From Herbidospora daliensis (lineage in GTDB: Bacteria > Actinomycetota > Actinomycetes > Streptosporangiales > Streptosporangiaceae): DNA of 64,000 nucleotides. The position numbers were made by a program, and so were the translations under genes. Positions 41,569 to 49,605 of this stretch are shown here, piece after piece. The notes below the pieces were generated by a model. It saw nothing but the letters and a program-made list of their open reading frames with translations. It did no database searches and was not told the origin of the DNA. Each line of letters starts with the position of its first letter. Position 1 is the stretch's first letter. The stretch lies in contig NZ_BBXF01000007.1 of the NCBI RefSeq assembly GCF_001570585.1, positions 62,001-126,000 of the forward strand, in the 5' to 3' direction.

Positions 41569-42753
41569 TCACTTTACGCAAGTGGGGTCGGCGAACAGAT
41601 CCCGGATGGCGCCGAGCTTCGCCTCGGTCTCGTGCCACTCCGACGTCGGGTTCGAGTCGCCGACGATGCCGCATCCGGCGAACAGCCGCAGGTCGGGGCC
41701 CTTCACCTCGGCGCACCGCAACGCGATGCACCATTCGCCGTCGCCGCGCGCGTCCTGCCAGCCGACCGGGCCGGCGTAGCGTCCCCGGTCGAGGTTCTCC
41801 AGTTCGCGCAGCAGCGACAGGGCCTCCCGGAACGGGGTGCCGCAGACGGCGGCCGTCGGGTGGAGCCGCGAGGCGAGGGTGAGCGCGTCGACGTTGTGGC
41901 TGAGCGTGCCGCTGATGCGGGTCGCCAGGTGGGTGACGTTGGCCAGCTGCAGTTCGTGCGGTTCGTGGACGTCGAGCTGCGAGCAGTGGGCCCGCAGCAC
42001 GTCCTCGGCGGAGTCGGCGGCCAGTTCGTGCTCGACCGCGGTCTTCTCGGTGCCGAGGCCGATCGCGCCGCCGGGCCAGTCGGTGCCGGCCAGCACCAGC
42101 GACTTCACCATGCGCCCGAACCGGCCGGTCAGCAGCTCGGGCGAGGCGCCGACGAGGCCGTCGACGGCGAACGTCCAGCAGCCGGGGAACCGGTCGTGCA
42201 GCCGCGAGACCGCCATGCGCGGGTCGAACGGCCCGCCGAGCAGCCCCCGCACGTCTCTGGCCAGCACGACCTTGTGCAGCCGCCCGGCCCTGATGTCCTC
42301 CACCGCCCGGGAGACCTGCTTGTGGAAACGTTCCTCGGCGTCGGGCTCGGCCAGCCACCGCACGTTCGGCAGCGGGTCCGGGACCGTTCCAGTGGGATGG
42401 CAGGGGTCGCCCACGGTCGTCATCCAGGACGCGCCGTCGCGCCGGGCGATCAGCACCTGCGGGATGACGAACACCGACCGTCCGGGCCCGTGGTCGAAGG
42501 TGAAGCTGCCGAACGCGACCGGCCCGGAACCGGGCAGGCCCACGCGGTCGTCGACGTTGCGCCTGGCCAGCCACTGCCGGAACCAGCGGCGGGCGTGCTC
42601 GAACCGGCCGGGCCCGCTCACCTCGAACCGGGCCGCGATCCCCCATCCGGCCATGCCCTCGTCGCCGTGCAGCCAGAGCAGGCTGTCGGCGAACGGCGCG
42701 GCGTCGATGAGCGGTCCGGGGTCCGGGATCGGGACCGTCCGCACCAGCTCCAT
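41569..42753 (-). CDS. menF: Isochorismate synthase (MenF/EntC family)
   Basis: A 394-residue chorismate-utilising enzyme. The C-terminal chorismate-binding fold includes KVVLARDV, GASPELLTGRFG, LAGTDWPGG, LHPTAAVCGTPFREAL and GPVGWQDARGDGEWCIALR, with Mg-binding Glu in the last helices. It channels chorismate to isochorismate for menD. Its ATG overlaps the methyltransferase stop by 1 nt (TGATG), so that gene and menF are coupled. Confidence 0.93.
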   Translation of the reverse strand: MELVRTVPIPDPGPLIDAAPFADSLLWLHGDEGMAGWGIAARFEVSGPGRFEHARRWFRQWLARRNVDDRVGLPGSGPVAFGSFTFDHGPGRSVFVIPQVLIARRDGASWMTTVGDPCHPTGTVPDPLPNVRWLAEPDAEERFHKQVSRAVEDIRAGRLHKVVLARDVRGLLGGPFDPRMAVSRLHDRFPGCWTFAVDGLVGASPELLTGRFGRMVKSLVLAGTDWPGGAIGLGTEKTAVEHELAADSAEDVLRAHCSQLDVHEPHELQLANVTHLATRISGTLSHNVDALTLASRLHPTAAVCGTPFREALSLLRELENLDRGRYAGPVGWQDARGDGEWCIALRCAEVKGPDLRLFAGCGIVGDSNPTSEWHETEAKLGAIRDLFADPTCVK

Positions 42754-43556
42754 CAGGTCTCCTCTGGCCGGCGCGCCAGCACCGAGTGGACGGTGAAGGA
42801 CACCGCGCGGAACCCCGGGTCGGCCATGACGCCGCGCACCTCGTCGAGCTGGTCCTTCGTCAGGCCGGTGGCCAGGAAGTGGTCCTCCAGGTGGAAGCTG
42901 TTGCTGGTGAGCAGCTCCAGGCCGGGCGACTTCGGCCCCCACACCTCGACGTGGCACCACGGGTCGATCTGGGTGAACCCGGCCCCGGCGATCTCCTGCG
43001 CGGCCGAGCGGCCCCACGTCGGGTCGCTGCCGACGCCGACCAGCACCGAGGCCATGGCGCGCAGGAACGTCTCGTAGAGCTCCCGGGAACCGTGGTCGGG
43101 GGCCAGCAGGGCGGGCCAGTGGGTGACGTCGATCTCGTCGATCTGCAACCACCCGCCGGGCCGCAGCGCCTCGCGCAGCCGCGCCAGCACCGCCGCCCGC
43201 TCGGGCAGGTGGCTCAGCACCAGCCGGGCGTGGACGAGGTCGAACGCGGCCGGCGGCAGCGGGTCGTGCACGATGTCGTGCCGGGTGACGGTCAGCCTCT
43301 CGTAGGCCGGGATGAGGCCCGGCTTGATGTCGGTGGCGAACACGTGGCCGCGGGGCGCGACCCGGTCGGCCAGCCACCGCGCGACGCTGCCGCCGCCCGC
43401 TCCGATCTCCAGGCAGTTCCAGCCGTTGCCGACGCCCGTCTGGGCGAGCCGGCCGAAGGTCAGCGGGTCGAGCAGGTCGGCCAGGCAGCGGTGCTGGTCG
43501 GCCGAATGGTCTCCGTCGTTGTCGAAGACGTACTGATGCGCGAGCGCATGCGTCAC
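42753..43556 (-). CDS. Class I SAM-dependent methyltransferase coupled to men genes
   Basis: A 267-residue methyltransferase. Motif I is CLEIGAGGGSVARWLADRV, motif II is FATDIK with HDIVHDPLPPAAFDLVHARLVLSHL, and LREALRPGGWLQIDEID is the usual post-II strand. It is not of the UbiE/MenG type. GTG 43556 is preferred over the open upstream frame because the fold begins soon after. It leads the men operon and is coupled to menF, so a role in quinone modification is possible, but it could equally be an unrelated passenger. Confidence 0.85.
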   Translation of the reverse strand: MTHALAHQYVFDNDGDHSADQHRCLADLLDPLTFGRLAQTGVGNGWNCLEIGAGGGSVARWLADRVAPRGHVFATDIKPGLIPAYERLTVTRHDIVHDPLPPAAFDLVHARLVLSHLPERAAVLARLREALRPGGWLQIDEIDVTHWPALLAPDHGSRELYETFLRAMASVLVGVGSDPTWGRSAAQEIAGAGFTQIDPWCHVEVWGPKSPGLELLTSNSFHLEDHFLATGLTKDQLDEVRGVMADPGFRAVSFTVHSVLARRPEET

Positions 43557-43634
43557 TGGATTTCCCCCCCGGGAAAGACGAACAGTCCGGTTCCGCATGC
43601 TAGGGCGTGATTACATCAGGACATCGGCAGACAC

Positions 43635-44765
43635 TCAGAGTGATGCGCCCTTCCGGAACACGGCGGCGGTCTCGCGCAGGGCGGTGTGATCGGTCGTGGG
43701 GTCGCCGCGCACCGCGAGCAGGTCGGCGTCGAAGCCCGGCGCGATCCGTCCCTTCCGGTCGTCGACCCGGCACACCTTGGCCGCGTCGGAGGTGAACGCG
43801 CGCAGGATCCGCACCGGCGACATGCCGGCCGTGGTCAGCATCTCCCCGCCGTGGGTGAGGATCCCGTGGGGCTTGGGCGGGCCGATGCCCGCGTCGCTGC
43901 CGCCGACGATGGTGACGCCCGAGGCGTACAGCAGGCGCAGGCTGTGGCCCAGTTTCGGGAGCAGCGCGGCGATCCTCGGCGGCGGGACCATCCCCGGCCG
44001 GACGCCGACGGTCAGCGAGGCGGCGACGCCGTTCGCGGCCATGGCCGCCATGGTCTCCGGGTCGGGCACGACGTCGTCGGCGGTCAGGAAGGTGACGTGC
44101 TCGACCGAGTCGAACCCGGCGGCGACCGCCGCCGCGATGCCGGGCCCGCCGTGGGCGTGCCCGGCGATCGGTAAGCCGTGGCGGTGCGCCTCGTCGGCGG
44201 CCGCGTCGATCTCGGCCTGGGTGAACTGGTTGACGTGGGAGCGGGTGCCGGGGGTCATCTCGCCGCCCGTGATCATCATCTTGATCGCGTGCGCGCCCTT
44301 CGCGGCCCGTTCGCGGACGGCCGCCCGCACGCCCTCGACCCCCTCGGCCTCGCCGCCGAGCCACCAGCAGTGCCCCTTCACCGAGGTGATCGGGGCGCCG
44401 GCGCTGAGGATCTCCGGCCCGTCGGGCATGTCTCCGGCCAGCCGGAGGGCCAGGTAGCCGCGGTCGCCCAGGTCGCGGACCGTGGTGACCCCGGCGGCCA
44501 GCTGCTGCCGGGCGTGGGCGCGCATCCGGTCGTACAGGCCCTCGCGGTCGAGCGCGGTCACGGGGTCGGGGGAGGCGTCGAAGGCGAGGTGGACGTGGGT
44601 GTCGACGAGACCGGGCAGCAGGGTGACGTCGCCCAGGTCGCGGACGTCGCCGTGCTCCGGCGCGTCGTCGAGCAGCTCGACGACCTTCCCGCCGGAGACG
44701 ACGACGGCCCGCTTGGCGGTCAGCTCTCTGCCGTCGAAGACGCGCCGTGCGCGAATGATGAGCAT
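43635..44765 (-). CDS. Metal-dependent amidohydrolase
   Basis: A 376-residue TIM-barrel hydrolase of the prolidase-like amidohydrolase group. The beta-sandwich start MLIIRARRVFDGRELTAKRAVVV leads to the metal site LLPGLVDTHVHLAFDAS (HxH). GAHAIKMMITGGEM carries the bridging Lys, GHAHGGPGIAAAVAAGFDSVEHV further His ligands, and VGGSDAGIGPP the final Asp. The substrate may be an N-acyl amino acid, dipeptide or lactone. It is a monocistronic-looking leftward gene. Confidence 0.92.
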   Translation of the reverse strand: MLIIRARRVFDGRELTAKRAVVVSGGKVVELLDDAPEHGDVRDLGDVTLLPGLVDTHVHLAFDASPDPVTALDREGLYDRMRAHARQQLAAGVTTVRDLGDRGYLALRLAGDMPDGPEILSAGAPITSVKGHCWWLGGEAEGVEGVRAAVRERAAKGAHAIKMMITGGEMTPGTRSHVNQFTQAEIDAAADEAHRHGLPIAGHAHGGPGIAAAVAAGFDSVEHVTFLTADDVVPDPETMAAMAANGVAASLTVGVRPGMVPPPRIAALLPKLGHSLRLLYASGVTIVGGSDAGIGPPKPHGILTHGGEMLTTAGMSPVRILRAFTSDAAKVCRVDDRKGRIAPGFDADLLAVRGDPTTDHTALRETAAVFRKGASL

Positions 44766-44810
44766 GGCCCGAATATCCGCCTGTTTCCGGGCTTTGGCAT
44801 GAGTATGGGG

Positions 44811-45080
44811 CTACTCAGTGATGGGAATCCGCAACGAGACCGAGCCGCGCAGGTCGAGCCAGGCGTCCTTCGGCCCGCGCACGAGGGTCAGCACGACCTC
44901 CTCGCACCCCGGGCAGCGGGCGACCAGACCGGGCTCGGGCCCGTAGACGCGCAGCTCGGCCAGGGTGCCCCGGCGGCCGCAGCCCGCGCAGGTGCCCACC
45001 GCCGTGGTGACGTCGAGGGTGAAGATCTCGCTCAGCGGCCCGGCGAGGGCGTTGCCGTCCTGGTAGTCCAGCTGGTCCAT
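44811..45080 (-). CDS. Small zinc-ribbon protein (DUF6510-like)
   Basis: An 89-residue protein with CAGCGRRGTL and CPGCEEVVLTLVRG, a four-cysteine ribbon. GLVARCPGC and IPITE at the C-terminus match small proteins found beside sulfite-oxidase-like enzymes in actinomycetes. It is third in the leftward trio with the reductase and the molybdoenzyme, 2 bp after the reductase stop. A metal-binding accessory role is inferred. Confidence 0.85.
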   Translation of the reverse strand: MDQLDYQDGNALAGPLSEIFTLDVTTAVGTCAGCGRRGTLAELRVYGPEPGLVARCPGCEEVVLTLVRGPKDAWLDLRGSVSLRIPITE

Positions 45081-45082
45081 GG

Positions 45083-45805
45083 TCAGCCTCCGGTGGGTCC
45101 GAAACGCTCGGTCTTGATCTTGGCCGGGTCGTGGCCCAGTTCGATCAGCAGGTCGGCCGTGGCCTCGACGAAGCCCGTCGGCCCGCAGACGAAGACGTCG
45201 GGGGCGGTGTCCGGCGGCCAGCCGTAGGCGACCAGGTCGGCCGCCCTGATCCGCCCGGCGGCGCGGCCCGCGTCGGGCGGGGCGGTCCGGGTGTAGAGGT
45301 AGGCGACCTCGATCCCGGCCGTCACCTTCTCCAGCTCGCGGGCGTAGAACAGCTGGCCGGGGTCGCGCAGCGAGTAGAGCAGCCGGAACGGCGTGTCGGA
45401 CTTCCCGCGGGAGCGGATCATCGCCATCAGCGGCACGATGCCCGACCCGCCGCCGATCAGCAGCACCGGCGGGGAGGAGTGGGGACGCCACACGAACCAG
45501 CCGCCGACCGGGCCGCGCAGCTCGATCTGGTCGCCCACCTCCAGCACCTCGGTCAGGTAGGGCGACACCTCGCCGTCGCCGACCAGCTGGACGGTGAGCT
45601 CGACGCGCTCGCCGTCGTCGCCGTTGGCGACCGAGTAGCTGCGCTGGGCGCTGTAGCCGTCGCCGGCGGTGAGCTTCACGTCGACGTGCTGGCCGGGGAG
45701 GTGGCCGGGCCACCCGGGCACGTCGAAGACCAGCGTCCGGGCCGTCGGGGTCTCCTGGCGGATCTCGGTGAGCGTGGCCACCCGCCAGGCGAGTCGCCTA
45801 ATCAC
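45083..45805 (-). CDS. Ferredoxin/flavodoxin-reductase-like oxidoreductase
   Basis: A 240-residue FNR-family flavoprotein without a [2Fe-2S] domain. The FAD-binding RSYSVAN with LPGQHVDVKL and the NAD(P)-binding LLIGGGSGIVPLMAMIR and VFVCGPTGFVEATADLL are clear. The GTG at 45805 overlaps the stop of the molybdoenzyme gene. It would pass electrons between NAD(P)H and the sulfite-oxidase-like protein. Confidence 0.92.
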   Translation of the reverse strand: MIRRLAWRVATLTEIRQETPTARTLVFDVPGWPGHLPGQHVDVKLTAGDGYSAQRSYSVANGDDGERVELTVQLVGDGEVSPYLTEVLEVGDQIELRGPVGGWFVWRPHSSPPVLLIGGGSGIVPLMAMIRSRGKSDTPFRLLYSLRDPGQLFYARELEKVTAGIEVAYLYTRTAPPDAGRAAGRIRAADLVAYGWPPDTAPDVFVCGPTGFVEATADLLIELGHDPAKIKTERFGPTGG

Positions 45806-46397
45806 CCTGGTAGCGCTGCTCGCGCCACGGGTCGCCGTAGTTGTGGTAGCCAGCCGTCTCCCAGAAGCCCGGCCAGTCTTCGTTGAGCAGCCGGATCCCC
45901 TTGATCCACTTGGCCGACTTCCACAGGTAGAGGTGGGGCACCAGCAGCCGGGCCGGGCCGCCGTGGGCCGGGGCCAGTTCCTCGCCGTCGTACTCGTGGA
46001 CGATCCAGGCCTTGCCGTCGAGCAGGTCCTCAAGCGGCAGGTTGGTCGTGTAGCCGCCGTAGCTGTAGGCCAGGGCGTACTCGGCGGCCGATTCGACGTC
46101 CTCCATCAGGACGTCGAGGCTGACGCCCTTCCAGCCGGTGCCGAACTTCGACCACTTGGTCACGCAGTGCAGGTCGACGGTCGGGGTCTCCTGCGGCAGG
46201 GCCTGGAACTCCTGCCACGACCAGCGGTGGACCTCGCCCTCGGCGGTGTCGATGGAGAACTCCCACCGGTCGAGCGGGACCCGGGGGGTGGGCCCGGCCG
46301 ACAGGACCGGGAAGTCGTGGACCAGGTACTGGCCCGGCGGGAGGTTCTCGTCGTGGTCTCTCGGGCGGCCCTGGAAAGCGCGCGAAATGATCCCCAT
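45798..46397 (-). CDS. Sulfite-oxidase-like molybdopterin oxidoreductase
   Basis: A 199-residue SUOX-fold protein (Oxidored_molyb). The molybdenum-ligand cysteine is in VDLHCVTKWSKFGTGW (Cys78), and RLLVPHLYLWKSAKWIKGI is the conserved C-terminal block. No signal peptide or heme/dimerisation domain is present, so it is a cytoplasmic catalytic-core enzyme. The start at 46397 is chosen at the fold boundary; the frame is open 15 codons upstream into the next gene's spacer. It leads the trio with reductase and zinc-ribbon protein. Confidence 0.92.
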   Translation of the reverse strand: MGIISRAFQGRPRDHDENLPPGQYLVHDFPVLSAGPTPRVPLDRWEFSIDTAEGEVHRWSWQEFQALPQETPTVDLHCVTKWSKFGTGWKGVSLDVLMEDVESAAEYALAYSYGGYTTNLPLEDLLDGKAWIVHEYDGEELAPAHGGPARLLVPHLYLWKSAKWIKGIRLLNEDWPGFWETAGYHNYGDPWREQRYQGD

Positions 46398-46407
46398 AAC
46401 TGGCGTC

Positions 46408-47208
46408 CTACCCCTTTTGCAGGAGGTTGTTGAGCTCACCATAGGGGAGGCCCCCGGCGATCGAGTCGTACGTGCCCCCGGCCAGCAGCTCCTCGGTCGC
46501 GGCCTTGGCCACGGCGTAGGCGGCCGCGGCGACCGACGAGCCCAGGCTGACGCGGGCCACCCCGGCCTCGGCGAACACGCCGATCGGCGGCGCGCCCGGC
46601 CCGAGCAGCATGTTCACCGGCGCGTCGATCTCCTTGACGAGCTGGGCGGCCAGCTGAGGGTCGCGCACGCCCGGGACGAAGATGCCGGTCGCACCCGCCT
46701 CCAGGTAGGCCGACGCCCGCCGCAGCGTGTCGGCCAGGTCGTCGCCGCCCCGGAGGTAGGTGTCGATGCGGGCGTTGATGTAGAGCGGGACCCCGAAGTC
46801 GTCGGCGGCCCGCCGGGCGGCGGCCAGCCGGGCGGCCGTGTCGCCGGGGTCGCGGGCGCCGTCTTCGATGTTGACGCCCACGGCGCCCGCTTCGAGGATC
46901 CTGGTGACCGTCACGGCGACCTCGTCGGGCGTGGCGCCGAAGCCGCCCTCGATGTCGGCGGTGACCGGCACCCCGACCGCGCCGGCGACCCGCCTGACGG
47001 CCTCGGCGGCGCGGTCGCGGCCGAGGTTGTCGCCGTCGGGCACGCCCAGGCTCCAGGCCACGCCCGCGCTGGTGGTGGCGACCGCCTTGGCCCCCGCCGC
47101 CTCGGTCAGCAGGGCGCTGGCCACGTCCCAGGCGTTGGGCAGCAGCAGCGGGTCGCCGGGCACGTGCAGCGACCGGAAGAGACGGGCTTTCTCGGTGAGA
47201 GACGACAT
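46408..47208 (-). CDS. PEP mutase/isocitrate lyase-family enzyme
   Basis: A 266-residue TIM-barrel protein. LLLPNAWDVASALLTEAAGAKAVATTSAG, VPVTADIEGGFG and VGVNIEDGARDP are the metal- and substrate-binding blocks of the PEP-mutase/oxaloacetate-decarboxylase group. RIDTYLRGGDD follows. No phosphonate genes are nearby, so C-C lyase or decarboxylase activity is more likely than phosphonate synthesis. Confidence 0.9.
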   Translation of the reverse strand: MSSLTEKARLFRSLHVPGDPLLLPNAWDVASALLTEAAGAKAVATTSAGVAWSLGVPDGDNLGRDRAAEAVRRVAGAVGVPVTADIEGGFGATPDEVAVTVTRILEAGAVGVNIEDGARDPGDTAARLAAARRAADDFGVPLYINARIDTYLRGGDDLADTLRRASAYLEAGATGIFVPGVRDPQLAAQLVKEIDAPVNMLLGPGAPPIGVFAEAGVARVSLGSSVAAAAYAVAKAATEELLAGGTYDSIAGGLPYGELNNLLQKG

Positions 47209-47221
47209 AAGGGTCAGTAGA

Positions 47222-48136
47222 TCAGGTTCCGAGCATCTCTTGTGAGACGTACCAGAGCCGCATCGCGAGCTCCGGGTCGACGGCGTAGGGCGCGTAGCCG
47301 CGCCTCGGGCCGGTGCCCGGGTAGGGCTCGGCCTCGTTGCAGTCTTCGAAGTAGCGGCCGGTGACGCCGTCGAGCAGCGGCGAGGTCGCCACCAGCACGC
47401 TGGTCGCCGCGCCCTGCGGGATGGTCTTGCCCTCCGGGCGGCCGGTGTTGTCCATGAGGGACTGGAAGCCCTCCTTGGTGAAGTAACGCTGGATGCCGGT
47501 GGGGATCACCCCGGGCATCACCGCGTTCACCATGATCCCGTCGCCCGCCCAGCGCCCGGCCGCGCCGACCGCGAACAGCGCGTTGGCGGTCTTCGACTGG
47601 CCGTACGCCTCCATCGGGTCGTACTCGCGGCGCAGGTAGTGGATGTCGTCGAAGACGACCGGCGACCGCAGGTTCGCCACCGAGCTGAGCACCACCACGC
47701 GCGCGCCCGGCCGCATGGCCAGCGCCTCGTGCAGGCCCGTGACCAGCGTGAAGTGACCGAGGTGGTTGGTGGCGAACTGCAGCTCCCAGCCCTCGGGCGT
47801 GCGGGTCAGCGGGGGCGCCGACACGCCCGCGTTGGCGACCAGGATGTCGAGCGGACCGGCCCACCCGGCGACGAAGTCGCGGACCGAGGTCTGGTCGGTG
47901 AGGTCCAGGTGCGCGATGGCGACCTTGCCGCCGATCTCCTCGGCGGCCCGGATGCCGGCGTCGACGTCGCGGACCGCGAGCATGACCTCGGCGCCGGCGT
48001 CGGCCAGCACCCGCGCCGTCTCCAGGCCGATGCCGGAGTTGGCGCCGGTGACGATGGCGCGCTTGCCGCCCAGGTCGATGCCTTCGATGACCTCACTCGC
48101 CGTGGAATCAGCCCCAAAAGGCGTTTTAACGGTCAT
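47222..48136 (-). CDS. Short-chain dehydrogenase/reductase
   Basis: A 304-residue classical-type SDR. TGANSGIGLETAR binds NAD(P), ILVANAG follows beta4, VVVLSSVAN carries the catalytic Ser, and the YxxxK motif reads YGQSK. The C-terminal extension (RYFEDCNEAEPY) is typical of the large retinol-dehydrogenase-like group in actinomycetes. It lies 13 bp upstream of the PEP-mutase-family gene and may be co-transcribed with it. Confidence 0.92.
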   Translation of the reverse strand: MTVKTPFGADSTASEVIEGIDLGGKRAIVTGANSGIGLETARVLADAGAEVMLAVRDVDAGIRAAEEIGGKVAIAHLDLTDQTSVRDFVAGWAGPLDILVANAGVSAPPLTRTPEGWELQFATNHLGHFTLVTGLHEALAMRPGARVVVLSSVANLRSPVVFDDIHYLRREYDPMEAYGQSKTANALFAVGAAGRWAGDGIMVNAVMPGVIPTGIQRYFTKEGFQSLMDNTGRPEGKTIPQGAATSVLVATSPLLDGVTGRYFEDCNEAEPYPGTGPRRGYAPYAVDPELAMRLWYVSQEMLGT

Positions 48137-48172
48137 AACTCCGAAACTAGCGAGCTCGCCGTCAACGTCGGG

Positions 48173-48550
48173 TCAAGGCATCGGCACGGCCACCGGTTCC
48201 CGCTGCCCCTCCCAGGTCAGCCAGATCACCGACGGGTGCCGGGCCGCCGGGCGCAGCAGGAACTGCCAGCTCGACCCCGGCCCGATCGCCACCTGCGCGG
48301 GCAGGTCGCCGAGGCCCGGACCGGCCTTGCGCCAGTCGGCCGTCACGGACATGGCGCGGTCGGTGCCGGTGTTGGTCAGCCAGCAGAGCGACTGGGTGCC
48401 GCGCACCCGCGCGATGCGCCACGCCACCGGGGGCGGGCCCGGTACGTCGAGGGTGCGCCGGTTCACCCAGAGGCCGACCATGCTCAGGCCCAGCCCGCCG
48501 ACCCCGACGGCCGCGCCGAGGGCGAGGTCTCCGCTCGTCAATGCGTTCAC
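48173..48550 (-). CDS. Small membrane protein, unknown
   Basis: A 125-residue protein with one N-terminal helix (LALGAAVGVGGLGLSMVGLWV). A beta-rich domain follows (SLCWLTNTGTDRAMSVTADWRKA, IGPGSSWQFLLRPA, SVIWLTWEGQREPVAVPM) with an Ig-like/CARDB-type strand pattern. No named family is recognised. The frame is complete with good codon bias. Confidence 0.65.
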   Translation of the reverse strand: MNALTSGDLALGAAVGVGGLGLSMVGLWVNRRTLDVPGPPPVAWRIARVRGTQSLCWLTNTGTDRAMSVTADWRKAGPGLGDLPAQVAIGPGSSWQFLLRPAARHPSVIWLTWEGQREPVAVPMP

Positions 48551-48705
48551 ACGGCCGACATTAGGAAGGCGCGGGAGGGCGGGCCGGGCGAGTGGCGAGA
48601 CCCTTACCGCTACCTGGCCTTATGTAGATGGCACAGAACGGCTGTTTCATCGCAGAAAGCTCATCATTTAACCTAGGGGCAAAGTAGGAATCGAAGGGAG
48701 ATGCC

Positions 48706-49602
48706 GTGCGGTCACTGATCTTGCTCGGGCTCGTCGGGTTCGCCGCCCAACTCGTCGACGGCAGCCTCGGCATGGCGTACGGCGTCACCTCGACGACCCT
48801 GTTGCTGGCCGTCGGCGTCAACGCCGCCGCCGCGTCGGCGACGGTGCACCTGGCGGAGATCGGCACCACCCTCGCCTCGGGGGTGGCGCACTGGCGCTTC
48901 AACAACATCGACTGGAAGGTCGTCGCGAAGATCGGCATCCCGGGCGCCGTCGGCGCGTTCGCGGGCGCGACCTTCCTGTCGAACCTCTCGACCGAGTCGG
49001 CCGCGCCGATCATGTCGCTGATCCTGCTGACGCTCGGCCTCTACATCCTGATCCGCTTCACCGCGTTCGGGCTGCCGAAGAAGAACCTGGGCAAGCCCAT
49101 GCGCAAGCGCTTCCTCGCGCCGCTCGGCCTGCTCGCCGGGTTCGTCGACGCGACCGGGGGCGGCGGCTGGGGCCCGGTCGGCACCCCGGCGATCCTGGCC
49201 AGCGGCCGGATGGAGCCGCGCAAGGTCATCGGCTCGATCGACGCCAGCGAGTTCCTGGTGGCCGTCGCCGCCTCGCTCGGCTTCCTGTTCGGCATCGGCT
49301 CGGAGAACATCGACTTCGCCTGGGTCGGCGTGCTGCTGCTCGGCGGCGTCATCGCCGCGCCGATCGCCGCCTTCATCGTGCGCTACGTCGCGCCGCGCAT
49401 CCTCGGCTCCGCCGTCGGCGGCCTGATCATCCTCACCAACGTGCGCACTCTCCTGCGCAGCGACTGGATCGCCGCCTCGGGCGCGGTTCAGACGGTCGTG
49501 TACGTCGTCCTCGCGCTCGTCTGGGCGGGAGCGATCGTCTACTCGGTCGGCGAACACCGCAAGACCAAGGCCGCCGAGGCCGAACTGACCCCGGCGGCCT
49601 AG
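48706..49602 (+). CDS. TauE/SafE-family sulfite/sulfonate exporter
   Basis: A 298-residue permease with about eight helices and no signal peptide. QLVDGSLGMAYGVTSTTLLLAVGVN (first TauE block), FAGATFLSNLS and GGGWGPVGTPAILA (second block) are the family signature. It exports small sulfur-containing anions. It starts with GTG behind a GAAGGGAG ribosome site. The sulfite-oxidase-like gene at 45798 is on the other strand and not in the same unit, so any functional link is only suggestive. Confidence 0.9.
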   Translation: MRSLILLGLVGFAAQLVDGSLGMAYGVTSTTLLLAVGVNAAAASATVHLAEIGTTLASGVAHWRFNNIDWKVVAKIGIPGAVGAFAGATFLSNLSTESAAPIMSLILLTLGLYILIRFTAFGLPKKNLGKPMRKRFLAPLGLLAGFVDATGGGGWGPVGTPAILASGRMEPRKVIGSIDASEFLVAVAASLGFLFGIGSENIDFAWVGVLLLGGVIAAPIAAFIVRYVAPRILGSAVGGLIILTNVRTLLRSDWIAASGAVQTVVYVVLALVWAGAIVYSVGEHRKTKAAEAELTPAA

Positions 49603-49605
49603 CGC

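Noticed and set aside
46408-47208. Phosphonate biosynthesis (PEP mutase)
   Set aside because: No phosphonopyruvate decarboxylase or other phosphonate genes are nearby; only the broad family is supported.
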